A stretch of DNA of 19,867 nt from Syntrophomonadaceae bacterium. GTDB taxonomy: Bacteria > Bacillota > Dethiobacteria > DTU022. The notes beneath the pieces are model-generated. The model searched no databases and was not told where the DNA came from. It worked only from the letters and a program-made list of their open reading frames with translations. The position numbers were made by a program, and so were the translations under genes. Positions 13,940 through 19,867 of this stretch are shown here, piece by piece; positions within the stretch are counted from its first letter, which is position 1, and every line of letters starts with the position of its first letter. The stretch is taken from NCBI GenBank assembly GCA_003552365.1, contig PUKR01000019.1, positions 1-19,867 of the forward strand, in the 5' to 3' direction.

Positions 13940-14380
13940 TTAAGTTTCTCCTTCCGTTTTCCTTTCTTCACATTCTTCCAATCCGTAGTTTAATGCATTT
14001 TCAACTGCCTTCAACAGCACCTTACTGCTGGTAGTCGCCCCACTGACTGTATCCACTCCCAGGCACTGCTCATCAAGAACCCGGTCTAAGACCCTTTCTG
14101 CCGGAGCTCCGTTGCTGTGCTCATGGTCAATTAAATCTATGTCGGCAATGCGTTGATCCTCAACCGTAACTAAAACCCTGGCAGAAGTTAATACAGATTC
14201 AAAAGAACCGTAGTAGGTTCCATCCGGGACTTTGCTTACATCTATAGTTTCAATTTCGATCCTTTCGGTTTTCAGGGCTTCGGGCACCAGGACCATCCCT
14301 ACCAGGGCAGATACCAAAATAACCACGGTTGAGGTAATTATAAAAGTTAGTACTGGCTTGTTTATAAACTTTCCCTTCAT
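13940..14380 (-). CDS. Membrane-anchored FMN-binding domain protein
   Basis: A 146-residue protein with one N-terminal membrane helix (about residues 9-31, after MKGKFINK) and an extracytoplasmic FMN_bind domain. The motif SGATT (113-117, in DTVSGATTSSKVLLKAVENAL) is the type in which ApbE attaches FMN covalently to a Thr, as in NqrC and RnfG. It may carry electrons on the outer face of the membrane. I chose the ATG at 14378-14380 because AGGGG lies 10 bases upstream and the likely -10 box at 14414-14419 would put the transcript start inside any longer version. An upstream extension of 25 codons is open but probably untranslated. It lies downstream of the TRAP genes with a 110-base gap. Confidence 0.85.
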   Translation of the reverse strand: MKGKFINKPVLTFIITSTVVILVSALVGMVLVPEALKTERIEIETIDVSKVPDGTYYGSFESVLTSARVLVTVEDQRIADIDLIDHEHSNGAPAERVLDRVLDEQCLGVDTVSGATTSSKVLLKAVENALNYGLEECEERKTEGET

Positions 14381-14413
14381 AACCGGCTTTCCCCTATTCA
14401 TACTTTTATATTT

Positions 14414-14419
14414 ATTATA
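14414..14419 (-). promoter_or_regulatory. Possible -10 box for the FMN-binding gene
   Basis: A perfect minus-strand TATAAT 34 bases upstream of the chosen ATG. No strong -35 box is seen 16-18 bases further up, so this is tentative. Confidence 0.4.
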
Positions 14420-14490
14420 TAACGAAACGGGCAACATAAAAATACCCACCGTCACTTAGATTATTAGTTGTTATTTTAACTAAAGCTGAA

Positions 14491-15804
14491 TCAGTAAGGT
14501 TGAATCAACGAGGGCAAAAAAGTAGCAAGAGCGGGAAACATAATTAAAAGTGCCAAAGCAACAATTATTGCAAACAGAAATGGCCATATCCCTCTGAATA
14601 TCACTTCCAGGGGAACATTGCCGGCTACCCCTTTAACGATATAAACATTCATCCCCACCGGCGGGGGTATTACTCCCATTGCCACCACCATTACAATGAT
14701 TACCCCAAACCAGATCGGGTCATAGCCAAGCACGTCAACTGCCACCGGTAAAAAAATGGGAATGGTTAGCAGTATAAGGGCCAGGGCATCGATAAAACAG
14801 CCCAGAACCAAGTAAATCAAAAGGATCAGGGCAATCACCGCAAAGGAAGGCAGGGCCAGTTCGGCAGCCCACTCGGCCATGGCAAATGGAATCCGGCTTA
14901 CGGCAATGAAGCGCCCGAAAACAACTGCTGAGGCAACAAGAAGCATAATCATCGCCGTGGTCCGGGTAGTATCGGCAAGCGATTGGCGGATGATCCTCAA
15001 GTTCATCCGCCCTTTTAAGGCTGTAACCATCATTACTCCGGCAACCCCCACTGCGCCGGCTTCAGTGGGCATAAACCACCCGACAAAAAGACCACCCAAC
15101 GAGATGGCAAAAACAACCATGACTTCGATCAGCCCGCCGCCCAAAGCCCGGTAGCGTTCATTCCACGCCGATTTTTGGCCGGCGGGGCCCAGCTGCGGGG
15201 TGCGCCTGGCATTGATATAGATTACCAGCATATAAAGAGACATAAGGAGAAAGCCGGGGATAATACCGGCTAAAAAGAGCTGTCCGACAGACTGCTCGGC
15301 GGCAATGCCGTAAACAATAAAAATTACACTTGGCGGAATAAGCACTCCCAGGGCCCCTCCGGCAGCGACACTGGCCGTGGACAGGGAAGAGTTGTAACTG
15401 TACTTATGCATTTCCGGCAGGGCAATAGCACCGATTGTTGCCGCTGTGGCCGTGTTAGAACCGCATACCGCCCCGAAAAGGGCACAGGTAGCCTGGGTAG
15501 CAATTGCCAATCCACCGGGCAGGTGACCGGCCATTTTATAGGCAAAATCGTAAAGCCGGGCTCCCATCCCGGCATGGAAAGCAAGGAACCCCATAAGGAT
15601 AAACATTGGAATCACGCTCAGTGAATAGCGGGAAAATGTAGAAAATATTTCCGTGGCTACCATGGAAAAAGCGGCCGTTGTTGAGGTTAAATAACTAAAC
15701 CCGACAAAGCCAACCATGGCCATTACATAAGCGATCGGTATCTTTAAAGTAATCAGCAGGAAAAATGCCAGTATGCCAATCAGGCCTACTGTTACCGGGT
15801 CCAT
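14491..15804 (-). CDS. dctM: TRAP transporter large permease (DctM family)
   Basis: The large membrane subunit of a tripartite ATP-independent periplasmic transporter, which uses an ion gradient to import a solute, usually a carboxylate. The 437-residue protein is almost wholly hydrophobic, with about 12 membrane segments. Family features include the glycine-rich GAVCGSNTATAATIGAIALP (about 113-132), VLIPPSVIFIVYG, FMPTEAGAVGV and MGVIPPPVGMNVYIVKGVAG near the end. The two pseudo-symmetric halves are seen from the repeated PP and GS(N)A/T motifs. It overlaps dctQ by one base (TAATG), the usual coupling of these subunits. The genes upstream are dctQ and dctP, so the transporter is complete. 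The substrate cannot be read from this subunit. Confidence 0.95.
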   Translation of the reverse strand: MDPVTVGLIGILAFFLLITLKIPIAYVMAMVGFVGFSYLTSTTAAFSMVATEIFSTFSRYSLSVIPMFILMGFLAFHAGMGARLYDFAYKMAGHLPGGLAIATQATCALFGAVCGSNTATAATIGAIALPEMHKYSYNSSLSTASVAAGGALGVLIPPSVIFIVYGIAAEQSVGQLFLAGIIPGFLLMSLYMLVIYINARRTPQLGPAGQKSAWNERYRALGGGLIEVMVVFAISLGGLFVGWFMPTEAGAVGVAGVMMVTALKGRMNLRIIRQSLADTTRTTAMIMLLVASAVVFGRFIAVSRIPFAMAEWAAELALPSFAVIALILLIYLVLGCFIDALALILLTIPIFLPVAVDVLGYDPIWFGVIIVMVVAMGVIPPPVGMNVYIVKGVAGNVPLEVIFRGIWPFLFAIIVALALLIMFPALATFLPSLIQPY

Positions 15805-16289
15805 TATTTTTCACCCCCGGTAATCAGTTTTAGCATTTTAAGCAAAGCCACCATGGCCAGCATGAAAAAACCAATCCCGACCAGGTAAATAAAAGGATAA
15901 TAGGCCAGGCGAATAGTGGACGATACCTCGCCGCTTTCAGCTATCCCGTAACCGTACGCAATAAGGTTAAAGGTTAAAAATAGCAAGAAAGCAAAAGCAG
16001 GCAGGCTCACAATAAGCTCAATCGCTTTTTGCATACCTGGAGGCAGCTTTTCTACGATGAACTCTACAGCTATATGGCTGTTTTCGAGAGCGCACCTGGC
16101 TAAAGCCAGGCCAACTGCTCCGGCGGTAAAATAGCCGACCATTTCGTATGTGCCCAGGATCGACTGGCCCAGCAGGACCCGGCCTAAAATATTCGCCACC
16201 ACCAATAATGCGGTGGCGGCGAGAATAATACCTGCTATAAAATCAAGGCCACGGCTTACTCTTATTACAACTGTTTCAAATAACTGCAT
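15804..16289 (-). CDS. dctQ: TRAP transporter small permease (DctQ family)
   Basis: The small membrane subunit of the TRAP transporter, which holds the large subunit in position. It has 161 residues with four predicted membrane helices (about 13-36, 48-68, 92-113 and 131-155). The loop GTYEMVGYFTAGAVGLALARCALENSH is cut short here but shows the DctQ-type pattern GxYExxGYxxA followed by an AxxxxxxHI stretch. The ATG at 16287-16289 has a mediocre GGAT-type ribosome binding site. It lies 36 bases after dctP and is translationally coupled to dctM. Confidence 0.92.
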   Translation of the reverse strand: MQLFETVVIRVSRGLDFIAGIILAATALLVVANILGRVLLGQSILGTYEMVGYFTAGAVGLALARCALENSHIAVEFIVEKLPPGMQKAIELIVSLPAFAFLLFLTFNLIAYGYGIAESGEVSSTIRLAYYPFIYLVGIGFFMLAMVALLKMLKLITGGEK

Positions 16290-16325
16290 CCCAGGATCTA
16301 TCCTTTAGTATATTGTTTAGATATT

Positions 16326-17426
16326 TTACCGGTTATATTCTTCTACCAGACGCATTACGGTATCCAGGATCGCTTCACCGTCATGCCCCAGCTCTTCCAT
16401 TTCCTGAATAAAATCATCCTGGATCGGCTGAACTTTTTCAATCCATCTTTCCTGTTCGGCTTCGCTTAATTCTATAACTTGCTGCCCGGTTTCTTCAACA
16501 GCCCATTCAAGGGCTTCCTCATTCTGGGCATCCCATAAACCTGCGGCTACTTTTTCGTGGAAGCGTTCGTTGACTTCCAGGAATATATCCTGCAGATCGG
16601 AAGGCAATTCATTCCATTTCTCCTGGTTCATGGTCACAAAAAAGAGGGCATTATAGAGAAACGGCGTACGGGTCAGGTAATCGGTCACCTCGGCATGGCG
16701 CCATCCTTTCAGCACTTCCACCGGGGCCAGGTTACCTTCTACCATTCCCCGGTGTAATGCTTCATACGCATCGGGCTGAGGCATCGCTTCCGGTTCGGCC
16801 CCGAGCAAAGGCAGGGTTTCAGCGCTTAAACCGGCCGCCCTGATTTTCATTCCCTGTAAATCTTCCAGGCTTTCCACGGGCTCGGTGGTAAAAAGATCTC
16901 CGGGTCCGGTTGCCAGGACAAACATCAACTCGGTATCCCGGACCTCTTCCGGGTCAAGTTCCTTAATCCCTTCCCAGGCTATTTTGCTGGCCATGTATGA
17001 ATCTTCATAAACAATCCCCGGCAGTTCGAATACCTCCAGAACAGGGAACCGTCCCCTGGTATAAAAGAAAGCAGAAAGCCCGATATCGGCGGTTCCGGCA
17101 AGGACCCCGCTGTAAATATCGTCAGCATCCAGCAGGGTTTCTCCGGGGTAACTGATGATTTCAATGCGGCCTCCGCTGGCCTGTTCTAATTCTTCAGCCC
17201 AGCCCTGCACCAGATCTACTTCAGCAGGATGACCGGCCGGAAAAAAGTGAGCCAGGCTGAGCTGGTATACCTCTTCTTCCTCTTCCCCGGCAATGTCTTC
17301 CTCAGCTGCCGCTTCATCTTCATCCTCGACCGGCTCCGGATCCACCTCGCCGTCATCTTCGGGTGCGCACCCGGAAGCAAGAATCAGTAACAGCACCAAC
17401 CCCACAAACAGTAGTCTCTTTTTCAT
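16326..17426 (-). CDS. dctP: TRAP transporter substrate-binding lipoprotein (DctP family)
   Basis: The extracytoplasmic solute receptor of the TRAP transporter, 366 residues. A lipoprotein signal peptide (1-19) ends in the lipobox LASGC with Cys20. It is followed by an acidic linker of about 30 residues (mostly Glu, Asp, Ala) and the DctP fold from about 52. Family segments include LSLAHFFPAGHP, ADIGLSAFFYTRGRFP, and LQGMKIRAAG containing the Arg that usually binds the ligand carboxylate. I chose the ATG at 17424-17426 because GAGGAGG lies 7-8 bases upstream; the open frame extends 36 codons further, but without a ribosome binding site. The ligand is probably a carboxylate, but no specific one can be read. 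Three inverted repeats lie in the upstream leader. Confidence 0.93.
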   Translation of the reverse strand: MKKRLLFVGLVLLLILASGCAPEDDGEVDPEPVEDEDEAAAEEDIAGEEEEEVYQLSLAHFFPAGHPAEVDLVQGWAEELEQASGGRIEIISYPGETLLDADDIYSGVLAGTADIGLSAFFYTRGRFPVLEVFELPGIVYEDSYMASKIAWEGIKELDPEEVRDTELMFVLATGPGDLFTTEPVESLEDLQGMKIRAAGLSAETLPLLGAEPEAMPQPDAYEALHRGMVEGNLAPVEVLKGWRHAEVTDYLTRTPFLYNALFFVTMNQEKWNELPSDLQDIFLEVNERFHEKVAAGLWDAQNEEALEWAVEETGQQVIELSEAEQERWIEKVQPIQDDFIQEMEELGHDGEAILDTVMRLVEEYNR

Positions 17427-17445
17427 CTTTTGTCCTCCTCTGTAA

Positions 17446-17462
17446 GTTGATCGCAGATCAAC
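17446..17462. promoter_or_regulatory. Inverted repeat in the dctP leader (proximal)
   Basis: GTTGATC and GATCAAC are perfect 7-base inverted arms around a 3-base centre, 20 bases upstream of the dctP ATG and close to its ribosome binding site. This could be an operator or a small RNA hairpin. Confidence 0.5.
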
Positions 17463-17478
17463 GGACAGGGCAAAAATA

Positions 17479-17499
17479 AATACTCCGGGCGGGAGTATT
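17479..17499. promoter_or_regulatory. 21-bp palindrome in the dctP control region
   Basis: AATACTCC and GGAGTATT are perfect 8-base arms around a 5-base centre. On the minus strand TTGAAC near 17520-17525 could be a -35 box, with this palindrome lying over the -10 region 17 bases on, an arrangement that fits a repressor operator. The regulator gene is not in the window. Confidence 0.6.
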
Positions 17500-17515
17500 A
17501 ACAGGCAAAAATATA

Positions 17516-17531
17516 CCGGTTCAATGACCGG
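17516..17531. repeat. Third inverted repeat upstream of dctP
   Basis: CCGGT (17516-17520) and ACCGG (17527-17531) flank a 6-base centre. It overlaps the candidate -35 box, so it may also be a binding site. Its arms are short and its significance is less certain. Confidence 0.35.
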
Positions 17532-17654
17532 CATAAGTGCTTTACAAACCCTGCCGTCCTACCATGCTACGCCTTATACGATTCGCCATAGCAAATAAAA
17601 TTCCTTCTAAACGGCAAAGTTTTTATTATTTTTTTTACTGCTCATCCACTCGTG

Positions 17655-18029
17655 TTAAAAAGTCAGCACTGTATCTGCATCAAGGGCCAGATCGTTTAAA
17701 GTGGCGGCGCCGGCAATAGTTGCTTCTTTAATTAAATCTTCCTCCTTGATCTCCCCGCCGAACAACTGCAAGCTTTGCTGGCAGGCCATTATCTTAACAC
17801 CCTGTCCTGCTGTTTGCTGCAAAACTTCGTAAAGGGTGGGGAAATCACCAACTTTAACCTGCTCCGCTTCCTCCTTGATCAAATTCTTTAATCCTTTCCC
17901 CAGAAAGTAAACGCTTGCTTCCACATCCATCGCCCTGGCAGTTTGAGCTAAGATTAACGGGGAATAAAGCCTTTCAGGGGTGTCAGTTCCACTGGTCTGC
18001 ACGTAAAGAATTTTTTTCCTTTCGGCCAT
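17655..18029 (-). CDS. DsrE-family sulfur-carrier-like protein
   Basis: A 124-residue DsrE/DsrF-like protein, a family whose members bind and relay persulfide sulfur between proteins such as TusA and other acceptors. It starts with the typical strand KKILYVQTSGTDTPERLYSPL. The family's central alternating strands and helices follow, including ASVYFLGKGLKNL. The single cysteine, C83 in VKIMACQQSLQLFG, sits where DsrE-like proteins carry their active Cys. The start is ATG at 18027-18029, one base after the TusA stop, with AGAGGTG inside the TusA end. It is the last gene of the nifS-iscU-tusA-dsrE operon. The operon suggests a relay TusA to DsrE, but the direction of sulfur flow is not shown by the sequence. 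Confidence 0.85.
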   Translation of the reverse strand: MAERKKILYVQTSGTDTPERLYSPLILAQTARAMDVEASVYFLGKGLKNLIKEEAEQVKVGDFPTLYEVLQQTAGQGVKIMACQQSLQLFGGEIKEEDLIKEATIAGAATLNDLALDADTVLTF

Positions 18030-18030
18030 T

Positions 18031-18393
18031 TTAAGATTTCACCTCTCTTTCTTTGTAAATGTAGAAGTGGTACTCATCGTCAACCTTCTCCATTTTTACC
18101 AGGCTGTGCCCGGTCCGCTTTGCCCAGCGGGGAATATCCTCCGCAGAAGCCGGATCATCGGCAATAACTTCCATTAAGCTTCCGCCTTCGAGCTGTTCTA
18201 TTTCCTCCTTCGCTCGCATGACAGGCACCGGACAGTAGAGGCCGACACAATCGACCTTGTGGATTTTTAACCTGCCGTCATTTCGGCAGGTATATACTTC
18301 ATCCCCGGTATCCGGGCAAATTGGCTGGTCGCAAAACGGGCAAGAGCACTGCCCTCGTCCTTCTTTCATCTTTCCCGGTTCATTACTGCCCAT
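18031..18393 (-). CDS. TusA-family sulfur carrier with cysteine-rich N-terminal extension
   Basis: A 120-residue protein. Residues 43-118 are the TusA/SirA sulfur-carrier fold: VDCVGLYCPVPVMRAKEEI (47-65) contains the CPxP motif with the acceptor Cys54, where the pattern L/VDxxGLxCPxPVM is standard. The later strands (LMEVIADDPASAEDIP) match the family. Residues 1-42 are an added segment, CSCPFCDQPICPDTGDEVYTC, with cysteines at 16, 18, 21, 26 and 36, which looks like a zinc- or Fe-S-binding knuckle. Cys49 is another extra cysteine next to the active site. The ATG at 18391-18393 has GGGAGGG 9 bases upstream. It lies 18 bases after iscU and 1 base before dsrE. Confidence 0.88.
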   Translation of the reverse strand: MGSNEPGKMKEGRGQCSCPFCDQPICPDTGDEVYTCRNDGRLKIHKVDCVGLYCPVPVMRAKEEIEQLEGGSLMEVIADDPASAEDIPRWAKRTGHSLVKMEKVDDEYHFYIYKEREVKS

Positions 18394-18411
18394 GGCAAAT
18401 AGCCCTCCCTT

Positions 18412-18798
18412 TTATTTTGAATCAATTCCCTGTTTTTCCATGTAATCATGAATCGCTTCATGCAGGGCATCGGCACCCAGGTTGGAACAATGCATTTTAT
18501 TGCCCGGCAAACCACCGAGCGCTTCAGCGACATCCTTGTTGGATATATTTAGCGCTTCTTCGATAGTTTTTCCCTCGGCCATTTCCGAAACTATGCTCGA
18601 GACAGCGATCGCAGCCCCGCACCCAAAAGTAAAGTATTTAACATCTTCAATCCGGCCATCTTTAACCTTGATCGTAAATTTCATCATATCTCCACAAACC
18701 GGGTTGCCGACTTCGCCTATTCCGTCGGGATCTTCAATTTCGCCGATATTGCGCGGATTAGTAAAATGTTCCATCACTTTCTCACTGTACATTGGCAT
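18412..18798 (-). CDS. iscU: Fe-S cluster scaffold IscU/NifU
   Basis: A cytoplasmic scaffold of 128 residues on which iron and sulfur are assembled. All ligands are intact: C35 and D37 in GNPVCGDMM, C60 in FTFGCGAAIA and C104 in KMHCSNLG. The opening YSEKVMEHFTNPRN is the family start. The LPPVK segment that docks on HscA in proteobacterial IscU is replaced by GGLPGNKMHCS, as in NifU-type and archaeal proteins, and no hscA or hscB is present. The ATG at 18796-18798 lies within the 3' end of the upstream NifS gene (17-base overlap), with AAGGAGGG upstream. It should act with that NifS homologue. Confidence 0.95.
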   Translation of the reverse strand: MPMYSEKVMEHFTNPRNIGEIEDPDGIGEVGNPVCGDMMKFTIKVKDGRIEDVKYFTFGCGAAIAVSSIVSEMAEGKTIEEALNISNKDVAEALGGLPGNKMHCSNLGADALHEAIHDYMEKQGIDSK

Positions 18799-19867
18799 TA
18801 TCTTTTCCCTCCTTAAGGTACTGGTGGTAAAGCGGCGACATACTTCTCAGCTGCTCGGCAACCTGGCCCAGCTGACCGGTAATGTAAGGAATATCTTCTT
18901 CATCGCTATCTTTACCGGCAGAAAGTAAAAGCGACCCTTGAGCCAGTTCCGGAGAAAGACCGGTTGCCTGCAGGACATGTGAAGATTTTAATGCCTGCGA
19001 AGTGCAGGAAGAACCGCTTGATACATGAATACCGCCCATATTTAAGCGCATTAAAAGTGCCTCTCCTTCAACAAATTCAACCGAAATATTTAAGTTATGG
19101 GGGAGACGTTTTTCGGGGTGCCCGTTTATATGAAGATGTGGTATATCCTTAAGCAAGCTCTCTTTGAGCCTGTCCCTGAAGGATGCCACTTTTTTTGAGC
19201 GTTCCTCCATTTCCCGGGCCGCAATTTTTGCCGCTTCACCAAGGCCTACAATGGCAGGAACATTTTCAGTACCGGCCCGCAAGCCCAGTTCCTGGATTCC
19301 GCCTTCGATAAGGGGGCGCAGACGAACTCCTTTCCGGATGAAAAGTACTCCCGTCCCCTTGGGACCGTAAAATTGATCGCCGGCCAGGGTAAGCATATCC
19401 ACCCCCATTTTTTCAACATCAAGGGGGATCCATCCAGCTGCCGCCGTGGCATCGGTGTGAAAAGGGATCTCTTTTTCCCGCGCCGGAGCAGAAAGTTCGT
19501 CAATTGGTTGAATTGTGCCGATCTCGGGATTGGCAGCCTGGATTGTTACCAGAATAGTTTGATCGGTAATTGCTTTTTTCAGCTTTTCAGGTTCGACTAA
19601 ACCGTCCCGGTCCACCGGGAGCAGGGTAACTTCAAAACCTTCCTTCTCCAGGGTCTTCAACTGGTTAAGCACTGAAAAATGTTCAATAGCCGAAGATATA
19701 ATGTGATTACCTTTCTTTTTTCCCGCGGCGATTAAACCCTTGACCACCATATTATTGGCTTCCGAAGCTGAAGCGGTAAAAATAATCTTGCTGCCTTTTA
19801 CCTGCCCTGCACCAATAAGACCGGCAACTTTTTCCCTGGCTTCCTCCAGGGCCTGCCCTGGTTTTTC
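18782..19867 (-). CDS. NifS/IscS-family cysteine desulfurase homologue lacking the PLP lysine (5' partial)
   Basis: A fold-type I PLP-family protein related to NifS/IscS. The frame is open to the window edge, so about 40-50 N-terminal residues are missing and 361 are visible. The family frame is clear: GQALEEAREKVA, TASASEANN, IEHFSVL (ring-stacking His visible at 63), EIPFHTDA (Asp139), FYGPKGTGVLFIR, GLRAGTENVPAIVGLGEA and the mobile Cys loop SSGSSCTSQALKSSHVL (Cys288). The lysine that forms the PLP Schiff base, in GHKxYGPKG, is Gln165 here (GDQFYGPKG, codon CAA at 19373-19375) and its neighbouring His is Asp. The PLP-contacting Gln after HTDA is Ala and the NNExG motif is NPEIG. It overlaps iscU by 17 bases. 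It is probably not a normal desulfurase. Confidence 0.88.
   Translation of the reverse strand, partial: EKPGQALEEAREKVAGLIGAGQVKGSKIIFTASASEANNMVVKGLIAAGKKKGNHIISSAIEHFSVLNQLKTLEKEGFEVTLLPVDRDGLVEPEKLKKAITDQTILVTIQAANPEIGTIQPIDELSAPAREKEIPFHTDATAAAGWIPLDVEKMGVDMLTLAGDQFYGPKGTGVLFIRKGVRLRPLIEGGIQELGLRAGTENVPAIVGLGEAAKIAAREMEERSKKVASFRDRLKESLLKDIPHLHINGHPEKRLPHNLNISVEFVEGEALLMRLNMGGIHVSSGSSCTSQALKSSHVLQATGLSPELAQGSLLLSAGKDSDEEDIPYITGQLGQVAEQLRSMSPLYHQYLKEGKDNANVQ

Noticed and set aside
14464..14483. TTAGTT/AACTAA inverted repeat after dctM as a terminator
   Set aside because: The stem is short and AT-only, without a following T-run on the minus strand.

Overview
The window looks like chromosome from an anaerobic, Bacillota-related bacterium. 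The evidence is frequent TTG starts with strong purine-rich ribosome binding sites, close matches to the SigA promoter consensus, a stand-alone SufC/SufB pair, an Isf-type iron-sulfur flavoprotein, a rubredoxin-type protein and a TRAP transporter. The chaperone operon order (dnaK-grpE-dnaJ-merR/cbpM-clpB, no hrcA and no CIRCE element seen) and the insert in the DnaK nucleotide-binding domain are unlike Bacillus or Clostridium, so a deep-branching lineage is likely. No phage, IS element, CRISPR array, tRNA or rRNA was seen.

Layout. 1-373: a strong plus-strand promoter followed by about 315 nt that folds into many local hairpins with pairing ends. This is a candidate structured non-coding RNA that I cannot assign to a family. 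374-3581 (minus): a four-gene operon, sufC-sufB, then a cytidylate-kinase-like/PD-(D/E)XK nuclease fusion, then hpt. 3582-4674: a divergent intergenic region and a Phd/VapC toxin-antitoxin pair under a consensus promoter with palindromic operators. 4699-5061: a rubredoxin-domain protein. 5103-11939: the heat-shock chaperone operon, with an unusual repeat-containing control region, an internal terminator after dnaK and a strong terminator after clpB. 12062-14380: an iron-sulfur flavoprotein, a membrane-anchored NodB-type deacetylase and a membrane-anchored FMN-binding protein. 14491-17426 (minus): a DctP-DctQ-DctM TRAP transporter behind a leader with three inverted repeats. 17655-19867 (minus): an operon of a NifS/IscS homologue (5' end outside the window), IscU, a TusA-like protein with an extra cysteine-rich N-terminus, and a DsrE-like protein.

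The most notable point is the last operon. The cysteine-desulfurase homologue keeps the mobile-loop cysteine but has Gln where the PLP-binding Lys should be, and several other PLP-contact residues are changed. It sits in one operon with an intact IscU scaffold and two sulfur-carrier proteins (TusA, DsrE). This suggests an iron-sulfur assembly route in which sulfur does not come from PLP-dependent cysteine desulfuration. The window also carries a separate minimal SufC-SufB system whose SufC has a cysteine-rich tail. Two other enzymes show changes at positions normally important for activity: Hpt (purine-loop Lys to Val) and VapC (third acidic residue to Ser).
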